64,000 bases of DNA from Caballeronia sordidicola (GTDB taxonomy: Bacteria; Pseudomonadota; Gammaproteobacteria; Burkholderiales; Burkholderiaceae). Location of the stretch: assembly GCF_001544455.2 (NCBI RefSeq), contig NZ_FCOC02000027.1, forward strand, positions 1-64,000, read 5' to 3'. The position numbers were made by a program, and so were the translations under genes. The notes under the pieces were generated by a model. That model was not told the DNA's origin and did no database searches. It worked only from the letters and a program-made list of their open reading frames with translations. Shown here piece by piece: positions 25,668 to 32,938 of this stretch (positions are counted from its first letter, which is position 1; each line of letters starts with the position of its first letter).

Positions 25668-26397
25668 GAGCCATGAATTCCAGTTTGAGACGGGCGAGGT
25701 CGTGCCTGAAACTGTTTCGCACTGTGGTGTGCGCGGCGTCCAGTTCGAGTCCGGCAATCACGCCGGGCTCGACCGTGACGAGCACATTCAGGTCGCGGCC
25801 AAGCGCGCGGGAAAACGCCCGATTGCAGGCCGAGAGTTCCTCCTCGGTCAGCGGGCGCGGCGCGAGCAGGCGGGGCGGCGAGTCATTGGCGGTCAATTCG
25901 CTGCGCGCCGATTCCGGCAGTTTTTCCAGTTCGGCCGCCAGTCCATCGATAAAACCCGTGATCCGCGCCTCAGCAGGCAGCCGGTCCAGCAAACGCGAAG
26001 TGATATCCAGCGCGAGTTGCGTGGCCCTGTCCGAATTGGCGGCGGCGGCCTGGGCGCGGCCGGCTTCGAGCGCGGCGGTTCCGGACTCGCGTATCTGCTC
26101 GGCTTCGGCGCGTGCGGCGCCTTCCAGCGTGGCCTTGACTTGCGCGGCTTCGGCCGCCGCCGCTTCCATCAGGCGGGCGCGCTCGGTGGCGAACTCGGCG
26201 TTTTTCTCCACCAGCTTCTTTTGTTCGTCGAGCGCGGCGGTCTTGGCGGCGCTTGCATCGTCCAGCAGGGCGGCAGCCACGCGCTGGCGCTCGGCCACGA
26301 CTTTCGCCACAGGACGAAACAGAAAGTGCGCAAGCAGCCACACGAGCACCAGCACGTTGATGGTCTGGAAACCAAGCGTCCACCAGTCGATATGCAT
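25648..26397 (-). CDS. atpF: N-type ATPase b subunit with delta-like C-terminal region
   Basis: At 249 residues this is far longer than an ordinary b subunit of about 156. It has one N-terminal membrane helix (TINVLVLVWLLAHFLFRPVA), a long charged coil to about residue 150, and a C-terminal domain with LLAPRPLTEEELSACNRAF and LVTVEPGVIAGLELDAAHTT, then the closing RNSFRHDLARL. The last part resembles the OSCP/delta C-terminal domain. A b-delta fusion is inferred, matching the absence of atpH in the operon. Confidence 0.87.
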   Translation of the reverse strand: MHIDWWTLGFQTINVLVLVWLLAHFLFRPVAKVVAERQRVAAALLDDASAAKTAALDEQKKLVEKNAEFATERARLMEAAAAEAAQVKATLEGAARAEAEQIRESGTAALEAGRAQAAAANSDRATQLALDITSRLLDRLPAEARITGFIDGLAAELEKLPESARSELTANDSPPRLLAPRPLTEEELSACNRAFSRALGRDLNVLVTVEPGVIAGLELDAAHTTVRNSFRHDLARLKLEFMAHDAHAT

Positions 26398-26410
26398 GAT
26401 GGTTTCTGCT

Positions 26411-26659
26411 TCACTTCACGAACGGATTGGCGAACAGCAGCAGCAGCGCGATGACAAGGCAGTAGATCGCCATCGTCTCGATCATCGCGAGGCCTACAAA
26501 AAGCGTCCGCGATATCGTGCCCGCCGATTCCGGCTGGCGCGCGAGCGCGTCCATGGCGGCGGCAACCGCGCGGCCTTCGGCAAGCGCGGGTCCTATTGCG
26601 CCGAACGACACGGCCAGCGCGGCCGCCAGAATACTCACGATCTGAATCAGGTTGTTCAT
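26411..26659 (-). CDS. atpE: N-type ATPase c subunit (rotor ring)
   Basis: The 82-residue hairpin has two membrane helices around the polar loop ARQPE. Helix one carries GPALAEG, with glutamate where sodium-type c subunits have glutamine; helix two carries GLAMIETMAIY, with the ion-carrying glutamate followed by threonine. Two carboxylates per site is the N-ATPase signature. The Burkholderia pseudomallei homologue forms a 17-subunit ring that was found to carry protons, so proton coupling is expected. Confidence 0.92.
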   Translation of the reverse strand: MNNLIQIVSILAAALAVSFGAIGPALAEGRAVAAAMDALARQPESAGTISRTLFVGLAMIETMAIYCLVIALLLLFANPFVK

Positions 26660-26667
26660 GGTGTTTA

Positions 26668-27363
26668 TTACGGGCCGGTTTGCGTGGTTGAAGGAGTGGG
26701 AGCGTTTTCAAGCACCGCCGCGCCGATGAACACCATCGCGAGCACGGTGAAGATGTAGGCCTGTACCGCGCCCGTAAGCAGATCGAGCGCCATAAGCGGG
26801 ATAGGCACCAGCAATCCCGCAAGGGACAGCACGATGCCGACCACGAATACGCCGCTCATCACGTTGCCGAACAGACGCACCAGCAGCGAGAACGTCCGCG
26901 TGATCTGCTCGACGAGGTTCAGCGGAATCATGATCCAGGTAGGCTCGGCGAACGTTGCGAGATAACGGCCCAGACCGCGGGTGCGAATGCCGTGGAAGAT
27001 CGTCGCGCAAAAGACGATCAGCGCCAGCGCGGCGTCGGTTTCAATGTGCGCGGTCGGCGGCTCGACGCCGGGAACAAGCGACGACGCATTGCTCACGAGA
27101 ATGAACAGGAACAGCGTGCCAACCAGCGCGCGATACCGCTGCGGATCGGCTTGCATCGTGTCGCGAATTTGCTGGTCGATCGTGCCTACGATCAATTCGA
27201 GTACGGTCTGTATCTTCGACGGCACGAGCGTCAGGCGGCGTGTGAAACAGGCAGCACCCGCCCACAGCAGCGCCATGATGATCCACGTCGTCACGACCGG
27301 CTGCGAGACCGCCACGGGTCCAATATGAAACAGCGCGAGGGTTTCAAGCGGCGAGTTGGTCAC
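26668..27363 (-). CDS. atpB: N-type ATPase a subunit
   Basis: This protein of about 231 residues has multiple membrane helices and the stator arginine in LLVRLFGNVMSGVFVVG, with LLTGAVQAYIFTVLAMVFIG as the last helix. The start is taken as GTG 27363 (VTNSPLETLALF), overlapping the atpR stop as GTGA, like the other junctions of this operon. It forms the proton path facing the c ring. Confidence 0.87.
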   Translation of the reverse strand: MTNSPLETLALFHIGPVAVSQPVVTTWIIMALLWAGAACFTRRLTLVPSKIQTVLELIVGTIDQQIRDTMQADPQRYRALVGTLFLFILVSNASSLVPGVEPPTAHIETDAALALIVFCATIFHGIRTRGLGRYLATFAEPTWIMIPLNLVEQITRTFSLLVRLFGNVMSGVFVVGIVLSLAGLLVPIPLMALDLLTGAVQAYIFTVLAMVFIGAAVLENAPTPSTTQTGP

Positions 27364-27650
27364 GGCGACACTCCCGATGTGCGCTTCACTTGCCGGAGCA
27401 CGGCAAGGCGGGCAGGCAGCAGTGCGAGCGCACCCGACAGCAACGCCCACGGCCCAAGCCTCGTCAGAAGGAAAAACACGCCTGCAACGCATGCAAGGCG
27501 CACGAGCTGCACCATGAACGCTTTAACCGGCGCGTCGCCTGTCATCAGGCGCACGTTGCCGCGCAAGCTCCAGAAATGAACCCATCCATACACGAGACCG
27601 ATACCCAGGCCCGCCGGGATTTGCATGCTCAGTGTTGAATACGGCGTCAT
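27360..27650 (-). CDS. atpR: N-ATPase-specific membrane protein AtpR
   Basis: The 96-residue membrane protein has about three hydrophobic helices: GLGIGLVYGWVHFWSL, LVRLACVAGVFFLLTRLG and ALLSGALALLPARLAV. AtpR is found only in N-ATPase operons and is thought to help assemble or stabilise the c ring. ATG 27650 overlaps the atpQ stop by four bases. Confidence 0.85.
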   Translation of the reverse strand: MTPYSTLSMQIPAGLGIGLVYGWVHFWSLRGNVRLMTGDAPVKAFMVQLVRLACVAGVFFLLTRLGPWALLSGALALLPARLAVLRQVKRTSGVSP

Positions 27651-27967
27651 GATCCGTCGTCCTTGAGTGTCTGCCGATGCATCCATCTCCATGCGCACCA
27701 CAATCCAATGCCCGCGCTCACCATCAGTAGCGGCGCCGCGAAGAACACGCCGGTATGAAAGCGCCGGTCGAGCCAGTGGCCAAGCGTGAGCCCAAGCAGC
27801 GTCGGCACGACGATCAACCAGCCGAGCACTCCGATCTGCCCGAGCCGGCTTCCAAGCGATGGTTCCGGCGTTTCTCGCGCGCGCCGCTCCGATTCCATGG
27901 CTTCGCGGACGGCGCTGGTGATGCCGTCTGGGTCGCTGCCGTGATCCTGGCGCAAGCGCTCCGTCAT
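27647..27967 (-). CDS. atpQ: N-ATPase-specific AtpI-like protein AtpQ
   Basis: The 106-residue protein has a charged N-terminus and two membrane helices (GVLGWLIVVPTLLGLTLGHW and FAAPLLMVSAGIGLWCAWRW) with DRRF between. It is related to AtpI, a c-ring assembly factor. It sits in the standard N-ATPase order between epsilon and AtpR, overlapping both by 4 bases. Confidence 0.85.
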   Translation of the reverse strand: MTERLRQDHGSDPDGITSAVREAMESERRARETPEPSLGSRLGQIGVLGWLIVVPTLLGLTLGHWLDRRFHTGVFFAAPLLMVSAGIGLWCAWRWMHRQTLKDDGS

Positions 27968-28404
27968 GACGTGTTCCCTCCATGACGGGCAGGCTCAGTG
28001 GAAGGGCGCAGATAATGCAGCAACTGGCGCATGGCCTCGGCGTGCAGCCGGGTTTCATCGACACGGGCTCGCCGCACGGCATCGAGCTGCTCGGCGCGCG
28101 TTGTTCGAACCTGCGCCTCCAGCAATTCGAGCGAGTCTCCGAGCACGCCTTCGCGGCACGCGATCGTCACGTCGTGCCCGGCGGATACGCGCAGCACGCC
28201 CTTCTTGATCGCGCAAAAATGCGGAACGCCTTCCGCGGCGTGCCAGCGCAGCACGCAGGGAACAAGCACCGTCAGGAACGCCGCGTGACCCGGAAGGATG
28301 CCGAAACTGCCGGTTTCGTCCTCGGCGCGCAATGCCACCACCTCCGTGCTGTCGAACAGCACGCTCGCGGGCGTGGCAATGCTCAGGTGCAGGGTCGCGC
28401 TCAT
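27964..28404 (-). CDS. atpC: N-type ATPase epsilon subunit
   Basis: The 146-residue protein starts MSATLHLSIATPASVLFDST and has the epsilon beta-barrel (ETGSFGILPGHAAFLTVL) with a helical C-terminus rich in Arg and Glu (VRTTRAEQLDAVRRARVDET). It couples gamma to the beta subunits and the c ring. Overlap with atpD is ATGA. Confidence 0.88.
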   Translation of the reverse strand: MSATLHLSIATPASVLFDSTEVVALRAEDETGSFGILPGHAAFLTVLVPCVLRWHAAEGVPHFCAIKKGVLRVSAGHDVTIACREGVLGDSLELLEAQVRTTRAEQLDAVRRARVDETRLHAEAMRQLLHYLRPSTEPARHGGNTS

Positions 28405-29912
28405 GACTTGGCCGCCGCGGATGCGGCTTGTCCCTTCGCGGCGGCGGCTTCATGCGCGCGCGCCTCGTCGAGCGAACCGATCATGTAGAGCGTGCTTTCC
28501 GGCCAGTCGTCGCATTCGCCGGCAAGGATCGCGCGGCAACCGGCAATGGTGTCGGCAATGGGCACCGAGCGCCCCGGCACGCCAGTGAACGCCTCCGTCA
28601 CGGCGAACGGCTGGGTGAGGAACCGCTGCAGCCGCCGCGCGCGCCCGACAATGCGGCGGTCATCGACACCGAGTTCCTCCACGCCCAGGAGCGAGATGAC
28701 ATCCTGCAATTCGCGATAATGCTCGATCGCCTTGCGCACTTCGATAGCGACCGCGGCATGCTCCTCGCCCACAAAATCGGGATCAAGCAGGATCGAGGCC
28801 GATGCGATCGGATCGATCGCCGGGTACATGCCTTCGGCCGCCATCGATCGCGACAGGACCACCATGCTGTCCACATGCGCCGCGATCGTCGTCACGGCGG
28901 GATCGGTGAAATCGTCCGCCGGCACGTAGACCGCTTCGATTGCCGTGACCGACACACCTTCGACCGACACAATGCGCTCCTGCAGCGCGGCGACCTCGGA
29001 CGCAAGCGTGGGCTGATAACCGACCCGCGAGGGCAGGCGTCCGAGCAGGCCCGACACTTCGGCGCCCGCCTGGACGAACCGGAACACGTTGTCCATCAGG
29101 AGCAGCACGTTCTGGCGGCGTTCGTCGCGAAAATATTCCGCGATGGTGAGCGCGGTCAGCGGCACGCGCCAGCGCGCGCCGGGCGGTTCGTTCATCTGCC
29201 CATACACCAGCACGGTACGCGGCAAAACGCCTGAACCGCGCATGTCGAGCAGCGTCTCGTGGCCTTCGCGCGAACGCTCGCCCACGCCCGCGAAAACCGA
29301 GATGCCTTCGTAGCGCGTGACCATCGCGTGGATCAGTTCCATCACGAGCACGGTCTTGCCGACGCCTGCGCCGCCGAACGTTGCCGCCTTGCCGCCTTGT
29401 GCAAGCGGCGTTAGCAGGTCGATGACCTTGATGCCCGTCCAGAATATCTCCGTCGATGCGCTTTGCGACGCGAACGACGGCGGCAGGCGATGAATCGGAC
29501 GCCGGGGCACGTCGCTCGCGAAAGGTGCGCCGCCATCGCCCGGCGTGCCGGTGACATCGACGAGACGACCGAGCAGCGCTTCGCCAACCGGGACCTGTAT
29601 CGGACCGCCCGATGCGAGGACCGGCGTGCCGCGCCGCAGCCCGTTCGTGGCTTGCAGCGCGAGCGCGCGCACCGTGTATTCGTCCAGATGCGCCTGGACC
29701 TCGGCTGTGACCGGTGGCCCCTGGTCCGCGAGAATCGTCAGGGATTCGTCGATAAGCGGCAGGTCGCCATGCTCGAACACGACGTCCACGATCGCGCCTC
29801 TCACCGCGATTACACGCGCGCGGGATTCCGGGCCGCGCGTGTCTGGCGCAGCCTCGGGCGACGTTTCGATTCGAGTGCCTTCGCGGCGAATATCCAAGTT
29901 CGCTCCTTTCAT
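28401..29912 (-). CDS. atpD: N-type ATPase beta subunit
   Basis: The 503-residue catalytic subunit shows GGAGVGKTVLVMELIHAM (Walker A), VFAGVGERSREGHE with the catalytic glutamate, NVLLLMDNVFRFVQAGAEV and the SRVGYQPTLASEV signature. An N-terminal extension (MKGANLDIRREGTRIE) precedes the barrel. It is the first gene of atpDCQRBEFAG. An FNR-type box 83 bases upstream with CATAGT as -10 suggests induction at low oxygen, in contrast to the housekeeping ATP synthase. Confidence 0.93.
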   Translation of the reverse strand: MKGANLDIRREGTRIETSPEAAPDTRGPESRARVIAVRGAIVDVVFEHGDLPLIDESLTILADQGPPVTAEVQAHLDEYTVRALALQATNGLRRGTPVLASGGPIQVPVGEALLGRLVDVTGTPGDGGAPFASDVPRRPIHRLPPSFASQSASTEIFWTGIKVIDLLTPLAQGGKAATFGGAGVGKTVLVMELIHAMVTRYEGISVFAGVGERSREGHETLLDMRGSGVLPRTVLVYGQMNEPPGARWRVPLTALTIAEYFRDERRQNVLLLMDNVFRFVQAGAEVSGLLGRLPSRVGYQPTLASEVAALQERIVSVEGVSVTAIEAVYVPADDFTDPAVTTIAAHVDSMVVLSRSMAAEGMYPAIDPIASASILLDPDFVGEEHAAVAIEVRKAIEHYRELQDVISLLGVEELGVDDRRIVGRARRLQRFLTQPFAVTEAFTGVPGRSVPIADTIAGCRAILAGECDDWPESTLYMIGSLDEARAHEAAAAKGQAASAAAKS

Positions 29913-29994
29913 TCGTCATGCAAGCAGCCACGCTTCCCCGCGAAATACTGAGTGTGCTGCTTGAACGACTATGAAGCGTCCGGCGAATGAAACG

Positions 29995-30008
29995 TTGATG
30001 CAAGTCAA
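29995..30008 (-). promoter_or_regulatory. FNR/ANR-type box for the N-ATPase operon
   Basis: TTGATGCAAGTCAA lies 22 bases before CATAGT (minus strand, 29968-29973). The predicted start near 29960 gives atpD a 48-base leader. Confidence 0.78.
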
Positions 30009-30051
30009 TTGGAGCGGCCCAACGCATGCGGGGCTACGCCGTATCGATTAC

Positions 30052-30065
30052 TTGATTCAGGTCAA
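30052..30065 (+). promoter_or_regulatory. FNR/ANR-type box for the alcohol dehydrogenase
   Basis: TTGATTCAGGTCAA precedes CATAGA at 30085-30090 by 19 bases. The predicted start near 30100 gives the gene at 30135 a 35-base leader. Together with the box at 29995 it makes a divergent pair, one per direction. Confidence 0.78.
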
Positions 30066-30134
30066 CCGGAAGACCGCTTGCGCGCATAGAGTTTGGCTTG
30101 GACGCACCGTTCACTCACCCTCAGGAGCCTGACG

Positions 30135-31175
30135 ATGAAAGCACTCGTGTACCACGGAGCCGGCAAGAAATCGCTGGACGAGCGGCCTGTGCCGAAACTC
30201 GTTTCAGCAACCGACGCCATTGTCAAAGTCACTCATACGACGATTTGCGGCACCGACCTCCATATCCTCAAGGGCGATGTTCCGACCTGCGAGCCCGGCC
30301 GGATTCTCGGGCACGAGGGCGTGGGCGTGATCGAGGAAGTCGGCGCCGCGGTATCGACGTTCAAACCGGGCGATCACGTGCTCATTTCATGCATTACGTC
30401 GTGTGGCAAATGCGAATATTGCCGCCGCGGCATGTATTCGCATTGCACGACCGGTGGCTGGATACTCGGGAACCGGATCGACGGCACACAGGCCGAATAT
30501 GTGCGGATACCGCACGCCGAGACGAGCCTGTACCCCATTCCCGCCGACGCCGATGAAGAAGCCCTCGTCATGCTCTCCGACATTCTTCCTACCGGCTTCG
30601 AGTGCGGCGTGCTCAACGGGCGGGTGCAGCCGGGCAGCACGGTGGCTATCGTGGGGTCGGGTCCTATCGGGCTCGCCGCATTGCTGACCGCGCAGTTCTA
30701 CACGCCCGCGCAGATCATCATGATCGATCGCGATGCGAACCGGCTTGAGATTGCGCGGACCTTCGGCGCGACTGCGTGCGTGGATATCAGCCAGGAAGAC
30801 GCGGTAGAGCAGATCATGAAGTTGACCGAAGGCGTGGGCGTGGACTGTGCAATCGAAGCGGTCGGCGTGCCCGCCAGCTTCGAAATGTGCGAAGCGATCA
30901 TCGCGCCCGGCGGCACGATCGCCAACGTGGGCGTGCATGGCGTGAAAGCCGATCTGCATCTGGAGCACCTGTGGGATCGCAACATATCGATCACGACGCG
31001 GCTCGTGGACACCGTCAGCACGCCGATGCTGCTCAAGACCGTGCGTGCCGGCAAGCTGGAAGCCAACAAGCTGATCACGCACCGTTTCAGTCTCAACGAC
31101 ATGCTGAAGGCCTACGAAACGTTCGGTCAAGCCGCCGATACCCATGCGTTGAAGGTCGTCATCAACGCGGTATGA
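30135..31175 (+). CDS. Zinc-dependent alcohol dehydrogenase
   Basis: This 346-residue medium-chain dehydrogenase has zinc ligands in TTICGTDLHIL and GHEGVGVIEEVG, structural-zinc cysteines in CGKCEYCRRGMYSHC, and the NAD-binding VAIVGSGPIGLAAL. It resembles the secondary-alcohol or aldehyde type, with ADEEALVMLSDILPTGFECG. ATG 30135 follows CAGGAG. It is divergent from the N-ATPase operon across paired FNR-type boxes and is probably a fermentative or redox-balancing enzyme at low oxygen. Confidence 0.88.
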   Translation: MKALVYHGAGKKSLDERPVPKLVSATDAIVKVTHTTICGTDLHILKGDVPTCEPGRILGHEGVGVIEEVGAAVSTFKPGDHVLISCITSCGKCEYCRRGMYSHCTTGGWILGNRIDGTQAEYVRIPHAETSLYPIPADADEEALVMLSDILPTGFECGVLNGRVQPGSTVAIVGSGPIGLAALLTAQFYTPAQIIMIDRDANRLEIARTFGATACVDISQEDAVEQIMKLTEGVGVDCAIEAVGVPASFEMCEAIIAPGGTIANVGVHGVKADLHLEHLWDRNISITTRLVDTVSTPMLLKTVRAGKLEANKLITHRFSLNDMLKAYETFGQAADTHALKVVINAV

Positions 31176-31188
31176 GGCGAGCGGCAAC

Positions 31189-31425
31189 ATGACACTCAAA
31201 GGTAAGGTCAGCGGAGAGGGCTGGAGCGTCTCGGTGGATACGGTCACCATCGCGGATGGTTTTTCGTGCGACGTCCAGGTTGAGCATGGCGGCGCGAGCG
31301 GCGAGTTCAAGCATCGGTTTCGCCATTGGCAAACCTTCAAGACCGAACGCGAGGCGGTGCTCGACGGCCTGCGCGAAGGCATGGTATGGCTCGCCCTGAA
31401 GCAGGCGCAAACCATTCATTTGTGA
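31189..31425 (+). CDS. Small hypothetical protein after the alcohol dehydrogenase
   Basis: The 78-residue protein starts MTLKGKVSGEGWSVSVDTVT and ends LKQAQTIHL. It has no signal peptide or membrane segment and looks like a small beta-alpha protein. It begins 13 bases after the dehydrogenase stop, so it is likely read from the same low-oxygen transcript. Function unknown. Confidence 0.65.
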   Translation: MTLKGKVSGEGWSVSVDTVTIADGFSCDVQVEHGGASGEFKHRFRHWQTFKTEREAVLDGLREGMVWLALKQAQTIHL

Positions 31426-31497
31426 TCGATTCGTGGGCGAGGGCCGCCGCCATGTTCAAGGCGAAAAAGAGCGCCGCCGATGACCCGCCGCACAGGA

Positions 31498-32934
31498 TCA
31501 CCGGCGCGAAATCTGGCTCACCCCATGAGCCGCGTCCACGCCATCGCCATCCCGCCAGCCTCCGCCAAGCGTCCGATACAGCGACACAGCCGCTTGCAGT
31601 TGCCCGAGGCGAACCTGTACCGCGTCATCCTCGGCGGCATAGATGGTTTGCTGTGCATTGAGCACGACCAGCAGCGTCTCCGAGCCCGCGCGATAGCGGC
31701 TTTGCGCGAGCGCGAACGCGCGCCGTGCTTCTGCGAGCGCTTCGTCCTGCGCGGCCCGCTGCGCGTTCGCGCCGGCCACTGCGTTGAGCGCACGCTCGAC
31801 ATCGGCGAACGATGCAACGATCGCCTGGCGGTATCGCGCCAGCAATTCGTCCTTTTGCCCGATAGCCAGATCGCGACCCGCCGCAAGAGAACCCGCGTTG
31901 AAAACCGGCGCGGCGAGCCCCGCTGCAATGCCGTACAACGAATGATCGAAAAGCCCGCTTAGCCGGTCGCTGCCCGAGCCTATGGAACCGGTCAGCGTGA
32001 CGCTGGGCAGCATTGCGGCGCGGGCAGCTGCGACATTGGCGTTCGCGGCTTCGAGCTGCGCCTCAGCCGCAGCGATATCGGGGCGCCGGGTCAACAACGC
32101 CGACGGAACGCCTGCATCGATAGACGGAACGCCTGCATCGATACGCGGTATCTGCAGATCGTCGAGCGGTGTAGTGGCGAGTTCAAAACCCGACGGCGGC
32201 ACGCCAAGCAACACGGCAAGCGTCGCCTCGCTGTCGTTGGCCGCCTGATGCAGCAACGCAACGTTACGGCGCTGAGTTGCAACCAGACCGCGCTGCTGCG
32301 CCAGATCGAGCGGGGTTGCGGCACCCGCGCGGAACTGCGACTCTATAATGGCCAGCACCCGCTGCGCTGCCGTCAGATTCTGCTGCGCGATCGTGCCGCG
32401 TTCGCGCAGCGCCACCGTTTGCAACCAGGTGTTCGCGACATCCGACGTGACGCTCAAGACGACCGTATCGCGATCGAAAACCGAAGCACGCAGATTCGCC
32501 GATGCAGCGTCGCGAAGGGCGCGGTTGCGTCCCCAGAAGTCGAGTTCGAAACTCGCGGCGAGACCAGGGTCGAAGCCTGTACCTTGCTGCCCCGTATTGT
32601 TGACGAGCAATCCGCCTTGACGGCTGGCATCGGCGAAACCGGTGACGGTCGGCAGCAGCGCCGCACCTGCAATCCGCGCCGACGCCCGGGCTTGCTCGAC
32701 CCTCGCGATCGCGGCCGCGACGTGGAAACTGCCGGCCGCCGCGCGTGTGACGAGCGTATCGAGTTCCGGATTGCCGAAGCTGCGCCACCAGTCGGCCTTG
32801 ACCTGATCGCGATGGACAGGCCCCGATGCATAGCGCCATGCGTCAGGAGGAACCACGCCCGACGTCTGCCGGGGCAGTGTTGAACCGCAACCCGACAACA
32901 CCAGCAACGCGCCGAGGATAGCCCAGTTTTTCAT
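31498..32934 (-). CDS. Outer-membrane efflux lipoprotein (OprM/NodT-like)
   Basis: The 478-residue TolC-family protein begins MKNWAILGALLVLSGCGSTL with a lipobox (LSGC) and two repeated helical domains (RAAAGSFHVAAAIARVEQAR; LTRRPDIAAAEAQLEAANAN). It should form the outer-membrane channel for MacB. The in-frame repeat IDAGVPS is present twice in tandem because of a 21-base duplication. It begins 5 bases after macB, as in MacAB-OprM type operons. Confidence 0.88.
   Translation of the reverse strand: MKNWAILGALLVLSGCGSTLPRQTSGVVPPDAWRYASGPVHRDQVKADWWRSFGNPELDTLVTRAAAGSFHVAAAIARVEQARASARIAGAALLPTVTGFADASRQGGLLVNNTGQQGTGFDPGLAASFELDFWGRNRALRDAASANLRASVFDRDTVVLSVTSDVANTWLQTVALRERGTIAQQNLTAAQRVLAIIESQFRAGAATPLDLAQQRGLVATQRRNVALLHQAANDSEATLAVLLGVPPSGFELATTPLDDLQIPRIDAGVPSIDAGVPSALLTRRPDIAAAEAQLEAANANVAAARAAMLPSVTLTGSIGSGSDRLSGLFDHSLYGIAAGLAAPVFNAGSLAAGRDLAIGQKDELLARYRQAIVASFADVERALNAVAGANAQRAAQDEALAEARRAFALAQSRYRAGSETLLVVLNAQQTIYAAEDDAVQVRLGQLQAAVSLYRTLGGGWRDGDGVDAAHGVSQISRR
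32102..32143. repeat. 21-base tandem duplication inside oprM-like gene
   Basis: GACGGAACGCCTGCATCGAT plus one more A is exactly repeated at 32102-32122 and 32123-32143. It keeps frame and adds IDAGVPS in a loop of the efflux protein. Confidence 0.9.
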
Positions 32935-32938
32935 GACG

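Noticed and set aside
27360..28082. 240-codon reading as a longer AtpR
   Set aside because: Its first part is antisense or out-of-frame to atpC and atpQ; the N-ATPase order and ATGA overlap support the start at 27650.
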